Below are positions 23,852-36,015 of a stretch of DNA of 64,000 nucleotides, piece by piece. The position numbers and the translations under genes are program-made. The stretch's first letter is position 1; the number at the start of each line of letters is the position of its first letter. Source of the DNA: Erigeron canadensis (lineage: Eukaryota; Streptophyta; Magnoliopsida; Asterales; Asteraceae); NCBI RefSeq assembly GCF_010389155.1, contig NC_057768.1:22329966-22393965 (forward strand). The letters run 5' to 3'. The notes beneath the pieces were generated by a model. It was given only the letters and a program-made list of their open reading frames with translations. It had not been told where the DNA came from and ran no database searches.

Positions 23852-26800
23852 CTAAAGAAGGCGTTGCTTCCCTGTTACCGAATCAACTATAGACTTGTAA
23901 CCTGGTCAATCATAATCACGATTAAGCCAAATTGAGATATAGAATTATGAATAATTATTACGATGACATATGCCATCAAGGGAAGGGCTAAACAATGGCG
24001 GATTCGGAACTCCCAAATCATGGATTTTGCACAGTAAACGAACCTTTTGCTTTCCTAAATGAGGACTCCACTATACTCGTAACAATCAAATATATGAAAA
24101 TAAATGTTACAAAGTTCAGCATATTTTCCAGGCTTATAATACCCTTCCTTGAAATTCATGTTTTCCAGGCTTATACCCTTCCTTGACCTTCCCCAAATCT
24201 GATAAACTAAATGGGACATTGTAGGTTACACTGTTATTACATTACATATTGAACTGGCTAAACATGTTAAGCAAACTAATTGATTGAAAGCAAAAAAGGT
24301 CAAGGAAAAGAAATGTTCAAAATGTGTTACAGTGCACAAGACTTTATAAAAAGAAGCATCTACAATGCTCAAAACTATCACAAGTATGACAAATATACAG
24401 AAACCTAGGCATGTTTTTTTGGTTTATACCCCTCTTCCCTAATCCAGGTGGGTCATTGACTCATAGTGGATTATATATCTGAACTAGCCAAGAAGGTTAT
24501 TGAAATCAAATTGGTCAAATGTAAGAGTGGGAATGGAGCCGAGTTGTTCACGAGCTACTCGAGCTCGAACACGTTTAAACCAAGTTCGAGTTTAATTATT
24601 TCGAGTTCGAGTCGAACCCGAACCAAAAAACGAGCTCGATTAGTTAGACGAGCTGAACTTTAAAAGAAAAAATTGGGTTCGGCTCACTCGAAAGATCGTT
24701 TACTTTTTCGATCCGAACGACCTACTCGACTAGTCGAGCTACTCCACTAGTCGAGCTACTCGAGCCTTGTTATACATGGTTAAAAATATCACTTATATGT
24801 TACTAAGGAGACTTGAACCCATGACCTCCAAGTTTAATGGATGACACTTTAACCCCTAAGAACCACCATCTTTTTATTATTATCTTTGCATATATTATAT
24901 ATAAAGGATCAAACCTTTAAGTCTTTAACCATTACTATCCATTTCGCTTATGTATTACTTAAATAAATAAATAAATAATCGAGACTCAATACTTTTATAG
25001 TGTATCAAACTTAATTTTTTTACAATTTATTTCAACTTCTAAAGTAATATGTGTCACTTGCTCTTTGTTTGAGCATGAAAAGTTAAGCTCAATCACAAAA
25101 GGGGCTTTACCATGAAAATCATCAAGATCTCCTCAATAAGAGTGCAAACCTAATAAATTCTTGACAAATCTAAGGTGTATGATGATTTTCCCAGAGAGAT
25201 GTTTCGATCTCTGGAGGAGATAAATGTTAATATGTTTTTGTGTGATGATTGATTGATGAATGTATTGCTAAATGTGTAAGGAATGTTGTATGGAATGTAT
25301 GACTTGACTGTGAATTGAATTGATCCGCAATCAATGATGAGGATTATTTATAGGCATCAGATTAGGTCATATCGTAATTGGGCCTGTCAGAAATGGGCTC
25401 GGGCCCAGTACTCAGCATGACAAGACTAGGTTCAGAACTTTCTAGAGTACATGTTGCCAGCCATTTATTCACATATTAGTATTTTTATTATCATAGTAAT
25501 AAAATGTACTTGGGTTTACATAAGTGTGGATACTTATTTGTTCTTAAGGCTTATCTAGCCTTTAATTGGAAGCTTGATGCCTTATCATCCTTGCTAAGCC
25601 TCGCAGCAGGTTAGGGCGGACTTGAAGGTTAGACATAACGCGAGTTCGAGACTTAGATATATGGTTTGGGCCCGGCTTTCTAACCTTGACCTAGCCTGTC
25701 CTCCCTTTATCATTTGTATATAAATATGTTGGAGGTTCACAGGCTCTATTAAGACCTTTTGTCTTTTCTTAAACTTCGACGAGTAAAGGCTCGCCATCTT
25801 GTCTTATATGAAGGCTTGCCATTTTGTCTTTTATTTAGAGCTCGCTAAAGACTCCCTAAAGAAGGTCCGCTCAAGGTTCTCCAGTGGGTCCTACCGAAAT
25901 CGGAGCCTCATCTGGCCCCCCACTCCAAGCCTCGATATTCTTTGTTTTTTGTGAAGGCGCAATCAAGGCTTCCTTTGAAGGCTCGCCAGAGTGATGATTC
26001 CATTGAAGCCTCGTAAGATTTATCTCTCTCTTCTAGGCTTTGATAATATATATAAAAATATATATATCCACTGTAGACTTCGCTAGTTCTTACTTTGCCT
26101 CTGACTTTTCTCTTCAAGGCTCGCTGGAACTCCTGTCTACTGTCTAACCTTAGACTTCGCTCGACAACACCTCGACACACTTCTTTATCTTGTCTTTTTC
26201 CCATAGTCCGTTGGAAGGCTTTCCACCCTCTTTTGTCTAAGCTTCGCCAGAGCTCTATACTGGTCCCACACCAAGGCTTCTTCCAAGCCTCGATAGATCT
26301 AGGAATCAGTTGTCTTTCCTTGGTTGGGTCTCGATTATTTCCAAAAAGAAAGAATTGAAACTTCGATCCATTCACCAACATATAATATAGGGTTTATTAT
26401 TTTGGGGAAACTTATTATTTTGATAACTAATACATATTCTTTAAAAAATGTAAATATAATATGTTTTATCTAAATCATTTTTATATATATTTAAAATATC
26501 TTATTATTCATTTTAATTTTTGTAAGATAACTTGTTTTAGAATAAATGCAAAAATACAAACTTTTTATCATATTACCATGAATAAAAACGATCTATCAAA
26601 ATTATAATTGATATTTTATATATACATATATATATATCAGGGGGTGATTATGTAAAATTCAGAGGGAGTTTATGTAAAATTCAGGGGGGTTATGTATGTT
26701 TATTAAATTCAAAAGTTTAATATGTAACTTTTTTTAATGTGGTAGTACCTAAGCTTAGGTAAAGTCTGCAGTACGGATCATTTTCCCATATATATATATA

Positions 26801-29800
26801 TATATATATGTCTATGTATAGAGTTAAATTGTCCAAAGCTTGGCCTATAATGATAACATATTACTACATGTATGTTGTGAAGAACTTTATTTCAATAGTG
26901 ATCATTTTAGTAGATCATTTTTATTCATAGTAAAGTTTCGATTATACACGAATAAGGATCGATAAATGTTTAATGGTAACATATTTGATAACTAATACAT
27001 ATTAGGTATCCTTTAGTACTAAAACGAAAACGAATATCATATAGTTGATTTTGTCCAAAGTTTTTTCAGTAAGGATAACATACGTATAACTATATGTATA
27101 AAGCAACTGACTTTAGTTCAATAAAGTAACGAATATCATATAGACTCTTTCTATTCCTAGTAATGTGATCAAAGTTCTCAGTATACACCAATGAGGATCG
27201 ATAAATGTTTAATGGTAACATGTACCGCGCTATAACACTAGCTAATCGAGCTCGAGCTCCTAAACATGGAAACGAAACTCGAACTAAGTTAATCCTACAA
27301 TTATTCAAATAACAATACGAGCTTCGAGCTCGAACACTAATGAGACGAGTCGAGCTCGAGCTCAATTTTGAATATTTATACGAGCTCGATCTCGATTCGA
27401 GTAATAAATAAACATACAAACCTAAATATCCTGAAACTCGACTCGACTCGACTCAACTTGTTCCCACCCCTAGTCAAATAGATCAAATGTGGCCCCCAAT
27501 ATGTTTTGGTGAGATTTTCAAAACCAGCTTATAACCCCCACAGGGGGGCCTCTTTCCCGAATACTTAAATCGGGGTCAATGTAGGCTATAGTATATGTTG
27601 AACTCCAATGCCCAAAAATAATAAATAAAAGAATAGTTGAAATAAACAAAAATGGTCAAAAGGAGTCCAAAATGTGCTTTTAGAGTTTTAGTGCATGGAA
27701 CTTTCTAAACTGTGATTTAAACTTGATATTTGGTGACAGGGAAATAATTATATTACAATAACTAGGTATTAGAAGAAAAAAACAATCGCATACCAGGCCC
27801 AATAGCAAGTACTGTTTTTGACCCGGCCGAAACCTGTATAAAGGTACAAAAAGAGAATATTAGAAATCATCATGAATACAATGATTAGATTTTATTGGTT
27901 TCTCTGCATGTTTACCTTCAACAAGCACTAATATTATGGGAGACTTCACAATTGCTATTATCACTTTAACAGTCAAAAGAGCATATTTCAAGATGCAGAA
28001 TTGCAAAACATTTGGTTGGATAAAATGGGAAAACATAGACGGAACTCTGAATGATCAGACTGCTGACTACCATAAATTTAATCATCTTCAAAACCAGAAA
28101 AACCATGTTTACAAAAGAGTCGGATATAGCTCCATGATCCATATCTGACCTGTGTGCGTCCTGCATCAGCTACAACATAAGTTGGAAGGCCAATTCCTTC
28201 AGCTGTTTCCTGTAGCTTATTCCTAATAAAATACAAGCTGCATTATTAATACATAAACCAAACAAAAAACATGTGGCATGTAAGTTTAGAAGTTGAAATA
28301 GATCACCTGCTTACATTTCTTGTTGATTTTTACATGTGACCACTATTTTGGCCTGCCCGCATTGCTCCCACCGATGCAAAAGATTCCGATCACTAATAAT
28401 TAGAAAACAATTAAACTCATGTGACACACTGCCATACAGATTTTAACTTTTCATTTTGTAGATCCCATCAAGGTGTAAAACTCGGCTGTCTCGGCCGAGA
28501 ACACAGGATCTTCTCATGACTTGGCTACCAAACGAGTCAATTCCAGCCGGATCAGATTACAAAGTCTGCGAACGGGATACATTCAGGCCAGAGTCGATAA
28601 AACACGGCCAACTCGGCCAGACTCAGTCAAACTCGGGTCAGCTTTTTATTGCTCTCATATATAAGATAAAAGTTCTTTTGTGATAATACGAAAGAGATGC
28701 CGCTTCATCCCCCTCCCCATCCTTAACTCCCGAGACAACATGAAACTCATCTGATTTACTTAATGGATAAATTTGCATCGATATCTCGATTCTTAGTCTA
28801 TACCTGAACCTAATACCCAACTTTAGACTTAGATTTCTCCATGAAAAACTACTGATTCTAAACCATATCTGCGAATTTTAATTCGAAGCCCTCAGTTGAA
28901 TGGATAGACAAAAAAAAGTAGTAAGAATCTAGATTAATCACTTAGTCAATTTTTAAATTCCAGCCGCTTCACGCTATCGGTGGCTGGTTCGTATCACTGC
29001 CACGCATAGCAGGTTCCTAAGTAGTTAAGGACCAAAATTTCGGTGTATCGGTCAAGGACCGGTATAGGAAATTTTGGTAATTTCGGTTGTATTTCGGTAA
29101 GTTTAATATTATGTAAAATATTATATATAATTATATATATACCAAAAATATCACAATTATACACAAATAGCAGTTGTATTAATTAAATACTTAATCTAAA
29201 TATCAAAAGTCAAGCTTAAAAGTGTCAATACTTGATAGATTAGTGTTAATACTTGCAAAAAGCCAAAAATTAGTGTTTCTTATGTTGTATTTTAAGTTAG
29301 GACAAAAATAAAAAATAAATAAAATCTGAAAAACTGGTATACCACCGAAATTTGACCGAAAATCCCGGTAACGAAATTTTGGACAGAAATCTTGAGGTAT
29401 ACAATGGAGGACCGAAACCAGTGGAGGACCGAAAACCGAAATACCATTGGTATACCACCGAAATTGACTACATAGGCAGGTTCTATGTCGTTTGTCGACA
29501 TACAACAAATTTTCAGGTTTTTGGTTGCTAACGAAAAGAAATACATCACTATTAGTCTATTAATGGGAATTGTACAAAGGTATGTTGGTCTTTTATGAAT
29601 TATGCTCAATGCTTACTAAATTCAACATGAAATATAAAAAAAGATGTTAACATATTAAACAATTTGTAAAACGAATTAAACCAGTGCATTTTGGAGGGAA
29701 GCAGTGTTGCAAATATCGGCCATCTCGGCCGATATATCGGTGATATATCGGATGTCGGCCATTCACTGATAAGAAAAATGAGTTATCGGGTCCGGTTATC

Positions 29801-32800
29801 GTTTTGGTCAAATTTCGGTCAATCTCGGAACTTATCGGCCATTTCGGTCCTTTTCGGTCAACAAAAAAAGTTGACTTTTTTATATAAAAAAAAACGGGGG
29901 TTAAAATAAGATTTTAGGGTTTCTGGCTTCCATTCTCATTCACTGCTTCAGCCTCTCACACACCTAACCCCCACCTCGCTATACCCCACCCCCGGCCTAC
30001 CTGTGGCTGTGATTTCCGGCGATTCCAGTCGCCAGCGCATCCACCGCTGGCCAATCCACCTCCGGAAACAGCTATTTATGCTCCAGTAAGTTTCTTACTT
30101 CCTTTTCTTTTTTTTTTAAAGTTAATTATTACATAATTATTTATTATTTGAGTTCATCTTCAACAATTCTTTATTTCGAGTTGTAATTACTTAAGTACTT
30201 TCTTTATCCTATACTTTCTTTATTTTCCTTTTTGTTATAATTTCAAGTTGTAAACTTGTAATTACTTTTTATTACTTCATATTTCAGTTGCAATAAGCCA
30301 ATAAGTTACTTTTGTAGTGTCTTACTTTTCAATTTGCATTACAAATTGTATATATTGTTAGTACATATATAAATTTTAGATAAATTTCTTTACAATTTAG
30401 GGTACCAGATATATCCCCGATATATCCTACTTATCACTTATCGGAGGTCGACCGATAATAAACCGATAACCGATATCTACAACCTTGGAGGGAAGTCTGT
30501 GACGTTTCCACTTTGTTTTACAAATAAGGTTGCTTATGACTCAAGCTTCACGTTCAAGTCAAAAGTAGCAACGTCACATGAAAAAAAACCATGAAAAAAA
30601 AAAAAAATAGTTCATGCGCTACTTCAGTGTATTAAGCAGTATATGTTAGGAACTTTTACATTAGTATTTTTTTTTTTTTTTTTTTTGAACAGCAGAAGAA
30701 ATAATTTATTAGAAAAACGGTTGAAAAGTGATCAACCGGTAAGATAAAAGTTACAGGTAAAGCAAAGGATTTTATAAACACTAGTATTTATAGTATCTTT
30801 ATTCTTTTATAAACACTTTATCCACATCACAAACTTTATTGACCATCCATATGCTGGTGCCATCCGTGGGGATTGAACAAAGTATGTCATAGAGTCACAA
30901 TGTCACATGTACTGCTTAATACACGAAAACCGTGGCTAGTCTAACGTCTCTTGTGACTATGTTCCTAACCAAAATATTATATTTGATTTTCAAAATCAAT
31001 AATGAAATCTTTGTTTAGGCTAAAATGAAAAACCATTCTTATCTTTTGAAAGAATATAATCAAAGACATAAGAATGAAAGCGTCTGAGGCAAACCTTTGA
31101 ATTAAATCAGAATATAAACCTGTCGCAGCATCTGTAATTTGCATTCCAACATAAAAAACCAATAAGTAACAGAAAAAAGGAAAACCCATGCAAAATGAAT
31201 TTGCAGGAATTTCTTACGAGCACATTGAGATGCAATCTTTCCTTGTCCCATCTTCAAGTCTTGTCTCACAACGAGAACCTGCAAACAACACCATAATTTG
31301 TCAGGCCTGTCTAAATCAAGATTCACTCAAATGAATATACTTCATACGTTCAATGATTATAGGTCTCAACATCAACAACAACTTTATCATAAATTAGTTT
31401 GAAAAAGCTAAAAGTGAACTTGAAAAGAAATGTTATATTTATACAAGGTAAATTAGGTAATTTTAGCATCTATTATGTCCTACATATAGGCTATTCATAG
31501 TGAACTACTAGTAACCTCTCGTCATCGTTTTAAGTTGATCTCGGCGTGAAGTTTGTCTACAATGCATTTGAGCACTGGAAACTAGTATCATAGCTGTGGT
31601 AGGTGTGATTGGCCAGGTGCTCACCTGTCCATGGGATATCAATTATAGGATCACCTCAGATTTATGTTTAGGTGTGTTGAAGACATCAGGAACTATATTG
31701 AGAATGTGTGACATCTATCCTACACTGATTATGGATGTTATAATCTTCTTTTAGGTAACTGGCTACTAACTGGATCTTTCATAGCTTCACCAGTCATGCT
31801 TTAGGTTATTTAAGATTCTGTGAAATGTGAATTGTCTGACAAACAGAAGTTGAGTTTTATAAATCCAAATTAAAGCAAGCTGCTTAAGCTTTATCAAGCC
31901 CAAGATCAGCTCGTTTACACGGGACCATAGTTATAAACTTATATTTATACATGGGTCAGTATAATACTTTCGGGTACCAGTGCCACTCTAAGTCTCTAAT
32001 CCCCTTATGATGTTCATTCAAAGCATGTAATTTTTTCATCCACTTTCTTCTCATCATATGAGTAACACTCTGTTCAAGTTTTCATCTATTGTTCTCAAAT
32101 TACATCAGTCCTAGTTACTTGACATAATATTTCTAAATTAAGATGCCTCGATTACGACCTCAAAAATCAAAAGTTCATCAAAAGAAACACACTCCATCCT
32201 CTTATATAATTTAGAATGTGTAAAAGTGAAGACTATTAACAACGTGTCAAAATATTCCAAGCCCAAAACACGTTAATAAAAAGTAAACTTCCAAACTAAA
32301 ACTAAAACCATGAAGATGAAGTATCACATTATATGTAAATTATCAAGTTTGTTTTTCTTCAGAGGCTTATAATTCAAATTCATAGCCATCCTTATCGCCC
32401 GTTTTCATATTTGGACCCTTTCATCTTTTTTTGGACAAGATGTGGTTTTATTTTCCACCATTAAAATTAAAGCATATCAAAAAATACGCAATAAATTCTT
32501 GAAAACATTTGTAGTACTCGAATTCATGTCACGCTTGTAAGGTGTGAAAGAATACCCACATTACGGGTATGTTTAGCACGCAGCTTATGAGAGTTTGAGC
32601 TTATGGCTTTCATAAGCTGAAGCCTCAAACTCATGTTTGACTACCAAATATTTTAGTAGCTTTAGAAGCTCTTAATAATGACAATAAACTACAGTATAAG
32701 CTACTTGAAGTAGCTTTAATTCGAAATGTATCTTGACTTTATGGAAAAATAAAAGGGGAAGTGAAATATGGGGCTGTTACAAACCTAACTTTGGTGAAAC

Positions 32801-33160
32801 CCCCTCACAAACCAATTTTTAGTACATAAAAAACATGAGGGCCCAATCATTTGAGAATTAGCATGTGGGATTTTCACCCAATTCACTTTTCCCAAAAATA
32901 AATTACCAAAATATCACCCTAACTAATTAACTATATTCCAATTATTATTGAAACTGATATGTTTTGACCTCGTAAAGCCCGGTTACAGCTACTTCGTCAA
33001 ACACAACGACTTTGTCAAAAAACATTTATACTTACAAAAGCAAAAACATTAATACATTATATCTCGAAATCAGCATAACAAATAACAGTAAAGTGGTAAT
33101 AAAAAGAAGAATGAAAAGAAAGAAAAAAAACCATTTTGAGATCATGATCATTGTGGGTAT

Positions 33161-33198
<38 letters not shown>

Positions 33199-33482
33199 AA
33201 GATGGACCTCCTCCTCCTCCTGTTGCTTGTTGGATTGAGTTTGGATGAAAAGTCGAATAATACACCAAAAATGAAACCAATAATAATTCCTGGAATTAAA
33301 TTCTCAGGCTTTAAGCTGCCACCGCAGACAAACCATCCTCTTTTCTGTCCTTGTTGTTTCTTCTGTTGCCCACAAAAAAAAATGTTAAAACAAAAAAAAC
33401 CGAAGTGATAGTGATCATAAGAACGAGAATGACAAGATACATTTGTTGTTGAGGAGTGAGATTGGTTTCCAAACATCCTCAT
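23852..33482 (-). CDS. PTH2: Peptidyl-tRNA hydrolase 2 (PTH2/Bit1 family), 7 exons, 229 aa
   Basis: In transcript order the exons are 33482-33132, 31278-31218, 31131-31095, 28392-28315, 28222-28150, 27833-27794 and 23901-23852. All are GT-AG and phase-consistent, 690 nt in total. Family signatures run in order: VLVVRQDLKMGQGKIASQCA then HAATGLYSDLIQ, RWEQCGQAKIVVTCKN, GLPTYVVADAGRTQ, TVLAIGPG and DSVTGKQRLL at the C-terminus. PTH2 cleaves the ester bond of peptidyl-tRNA released from stalled ribosomes. Before the domain is an N-terminal extension with a hydrophobic segment (residues about 62-78, LIPGIIIGFIFGVLFDF), then a basic RRRRR and a 12-serine run. It is therefore probably membrane-anchored, perhaps at an organelle. 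Within exon 1, 33440-33363 (78 bases, GT…AG, T-rich before CAG) could be an extra phase-0 intron; removing it gives 203 residues. The 3.9-kb last intron contains a hAT element. Confidence 0.9.
24785..24880 (-). repeat. Possible SINE fragment within the hAT element
   Basis: On the minus strand, 'ggggttaaagtg' followed by 'catgggttcaagtctcc' resembles pol III box A and box B at a suitable distance. No flanking duplication was identified. Confidence 0.3.
25050..26385 (-). mobile_element. LTR-like block nested in the hAT element
   Basis: Read on the minus strand it starts TGTTGGTGAATGG at about 26382. It has a TATA-like CCTATAAATAATCC near 25340 and ends near 25050, a layout like a solo LTR. Its upstream part (25580-26300) contains many copies of a degenerate AAGGCTCGCC/GAAGCCTCG motif. 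I could not find a clean 5-bp duplication, so borders and class are tentative. Confidence 0.4.
26829..27222. repeat. Diverged tandem duplication, unit about 225 bp
   Basis: Two direct copies both begin 'ttgtccaaag' (26829 and 27051) and end 'gatcgataaatgtttaatgg' plus 'taaca' (about 26977 and 27222). They share internal phrases ('agtaa', 'ttcaata', 'tatacac/ca'). Confidence 0.7.
28470..28640. repeat. CTCGGCC-rich repeat remnant in PTH2 intron 3
   Basis: 'aaactcggctgtctcggccg' at the left and 'ggccaactcggcc…aaactcggg' at the right look like subterminal repeats of a hAT-type MITE. I could not find a target duplication, so it may be truncated. Confidence 0.4.
29017..29475. mobile_element. hAT-type MITE, 459 bp, in PTH2 intron 3
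   Basis: The termini CTAAGTAGTTAA (left) and the complement of CTATGTAGTCAA (right) are inverted. The flanks are a perfect 8-bp duplication, GCAGGTTC (29009-29016 and 29476-29483). Subterminal regions contain repeated 'aaatttcggt' and 'accgaaat' motifs in inverted order. There is no coding sequence. Confidence 0.85.
29702..30487. mobile_element. hAT-type MITE, 786 bp, in PTH2 intron 3
   Basis: Left end CAGTGTTGCAAATATCGG and the complement of right end CAAGGTTGTAGATATCGG are inverted, with perfect 8-bp flanks GAGGGAAG (29694-29701 and 30488-30495). Subterminal 'atatcgg' repeats are dense on both sides. The middle holds a C-rich piece (about 29960-30070) of unlike composition, possibly picked up from elsewhere. 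Confidence 0.9.
33163..33198. repeat. (GAT)n microsatellite coding for poly-serine in PTH2
   Basis: Twelve GAT units on the plus strand read as TCA on the minus strand, giving the 12-serine run (residues about 96-107) of PTH2. Confidence 0.9.
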
Positions 33483-36015
33483 CTCATCTTCTCATCTGTT
33501 TTATCTATCTATATCTTTTGTTTTGCTGTGAGGGCTTCCAACTTTTATCTGCAAATGTTCAGCTATTTTTACGGGGAAAAACAAAACTCTCGTGAGAAAT
33601 GTTAAAAAACATTAAGCCCAAAAAACAAAATTTTCGTAGCGAAAAATTTAAGAAAATAAAAGTCGTTGTTTAAAATAAAGAAAATGAAACTTTGGTAACA
33701 AAATTATGTAGTAAAAAGCAAATAAAAGAAAACTTTGAGAGCAAAGCTTGTTAAGAAACTTGAACATGAAAGCAAAGCTTGTTAAAGTTATGAAATAAGT
33801 AAAAGATATTTGTTAAAAATAAGAAAAAAATAAATTTTTTGTTGGATAAAGATTAAAAACCAAAAGTTACGTGGCAAAAGGTAATTAAGGCAAACTTTAG
33901 TGGCAAAAGTTAAAAAAACTAAAATTTAAAAAAAAATCTCTGTTAAATGCCATTTTGTACCTACCGTTAGTTAGCCAAACAACACTTAACCGTTGTTAAT
34001 TATTTTGGTTGTGCAACAATAAATCTTTGGGGAAGCAAACTGTAAATATGAAAGTTAACGACAGTTAGAAAAAGGACCTGATTTGTAGTACTTTTTATGG
34101 TTATATTTAACGGCCATTAAGGTTATTAAATGTTTTTGTTTTATCTATGCATTATATAATTGTATCTCTAGCTTTATAGTTTATACTTTTAGCTACAGTA
34201 CATTTGTCTCACAAAGCAAACTTGCTTTTTAGTATATATATATAATATCCAAAAAATTGATTATTTGCGTTTATAAACTAACTGTACCTCTTTTAATTTA
34301 AAATTCAATGACAAAATTTAATAGAAGTATTTTCAAGTGACTCGTCATAGGAATAAAAAATTCAAGACCAGTCCTAAGTATGACATAAGAGTATAAGATT
34401 TTTAGATTTGCCCCCTCACAGTAAGTTTTCTAGCTCCGTCCCTGTTTGTGGGACCGAAAGTGTGTACCGTTGTAAATAAAAAAATGAATTTTTTTGAAAA
34501 TCTAGCCGTTAGTTTTGAAATCTTTAGGCCGTTACTATTTCGTTTTGTTATTTTTTTAAGAAAAAAATTCTTATTTAAATCACTACCATACCCCCATTCC
34601 ACACCATTTCATCACTTTCACCATAATTTTATATTTTTCTCTCACAAATTTTATGCATTTCACACCATTTGATCACACTTTATTCAAATTTTATACTTCT
34701 ATGGTTTTGATAATGTTGGTGAGTACTTTTATACCCGATTTATGATTGTTATCTTCTTGCTATACTTTTAAGATTTTTTTATCTCTATAATCTAAAGTTA
34801 TATCTGGATGAACTATCCTAAACCTTTGGGAATATGTATTTTAAGGATGATGATGTACTTGTAAATATTAATTGTTTTGTTATTTGTGCATTTAAGAATC
34901 GCTTTGGCTCCACGAATGAGGTATTCATATATGAATTTGTTAATGTTTAAATATGCCCGTACGTTAGATCTCCTTCAAGCTGAAAGAAAACTGTATTCCC
35001 CTCTTTTTCAGCTTGGAGTATTTGAACTTTCACCAACCGAACTAAAATGTCCAATTCGTCATCGAATCCCAGGTGCCCATTACTTGATTCATGTGTACTT
35101 TTTTAGTTGTTCAATGGCTTGATAAGATTTTGATTATTTAGCCACTTATCTAAACACTTTCCTAATACAAATGAAGGAAAGGTGTCGCTCTGAATTGCAA
35201 AAGGGCTAGTAGCAAGTGTACTAAAGTTTGGTGTAGGGAAAATTTGGTTAGATCCAACTCAAAGAACCATGGCTAATTGAGGAAACTTTGACGTGTAAGA
35301 GATTATGAAGCATGTATACAAGTTTATTATCCAAATAAATAACATGCTTGCGGATTGAGTTTCAATAGACTTTGTTAACTCGAGTTGTGATCATGTAGTA
35401 TAATAGAGGTCACTATCACATGTGTAACCTCTACATAATAACTTGATGATCTGATATGTTCATATATGAAATTGTGAATAGTACACTCCCACTTATATGC
35501 ATTTTTCCACTTGAGCCGTGGATCACCCAAATGTCCATCTACAAACCATAGGGAAAACTTGATGCCTTAAAAGACGTTCGACGGATATTGCTATGGAAGA
35601 GTAGGATTTGACCAACCATGGGGACCTAGGTGACTGACTCTAGGTTTAATTTAGCCTTTAGGCATGCCGCAGATTATTTTGTATTCCATCTATGTAATAA
35701 TTTGAAACTTGTTACCGTATTTTGGTTAAAAAAAAAATGTAGCTCATAATTGAAATTTTGGTTCTAGCACCCTCTAGTCCTACTCAATAAAATCTTATTT
35801 TGTTATGGGAAAAAAAAAGGCATGTCACAGATTACGACACCTGCCCATTAAAAATGTATGTACACCCATGAAATTTACTTGCACCGTTAGTCGCAAATGC
35901 ATGTGTAAGTTATCAAGTAGTTCAATGACATGGACCCGTTAGTAGGTGATAGTTGTGCACTATCAAAGTATAGGTAATGACTTAACCCGACCCACGAATG
36001 AGTAAAACCTATGCT
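33483..36015. other. Intergenic between PTH2 (upstream side) and kinase (3' side)
   Basis: The first ~100 bases are presumably the PTH2 promoter and leader on the minus strand. The rest is AT-rich, and 33600-33960 is very A-rich with many 'aaagcttgttaa' and 'ggcaaaag' phrases. An open frame at 34877-35122 has no recognisable domain. I see no gene. Confidence 0.5.

Larger units (their letters stand above)
24522..27472. mobile_element. Non-autonomous hAT element (about 2.95 kb) in the last PTH2 intron
   Basis: The ends are TAAGAGTGGGAA (left) and the complement of TAGGGGTGGGAA (right), the usual hAT terminal form. The flanks GTCAAATG (24514-24521) and GTCAAATA (27473-27480) match in 7 of 8 bases, the hAT duplication length. 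Both subterminal regions (about 24535-24765 and 27240-27460) are packed with GAGCTCGAGC/TCGAACTCG motifs in inverted arrangement. No hAT transposase frame was found. The interior holds other repeats, including an LTR-like block at about 25050-26385. Confidence 0.85.

Noticed and set aside
25908..26381. 157-residue minus-strand open frame
   Set aside because: It runs through the repeated AAGGCTCGCC block of an LTR-like segment and reads as low-complexity repeat translation without a known domain.
33270..33460. Minus-strand 43-residue hydrophobic frame starting MYLVILVLMITITSVFF, overlapping PTH2 exon 1
   Set aside because: It is an alternative frame of a T-rich segment that is probably an intron; the hydrophobicity follows from the T-richness.
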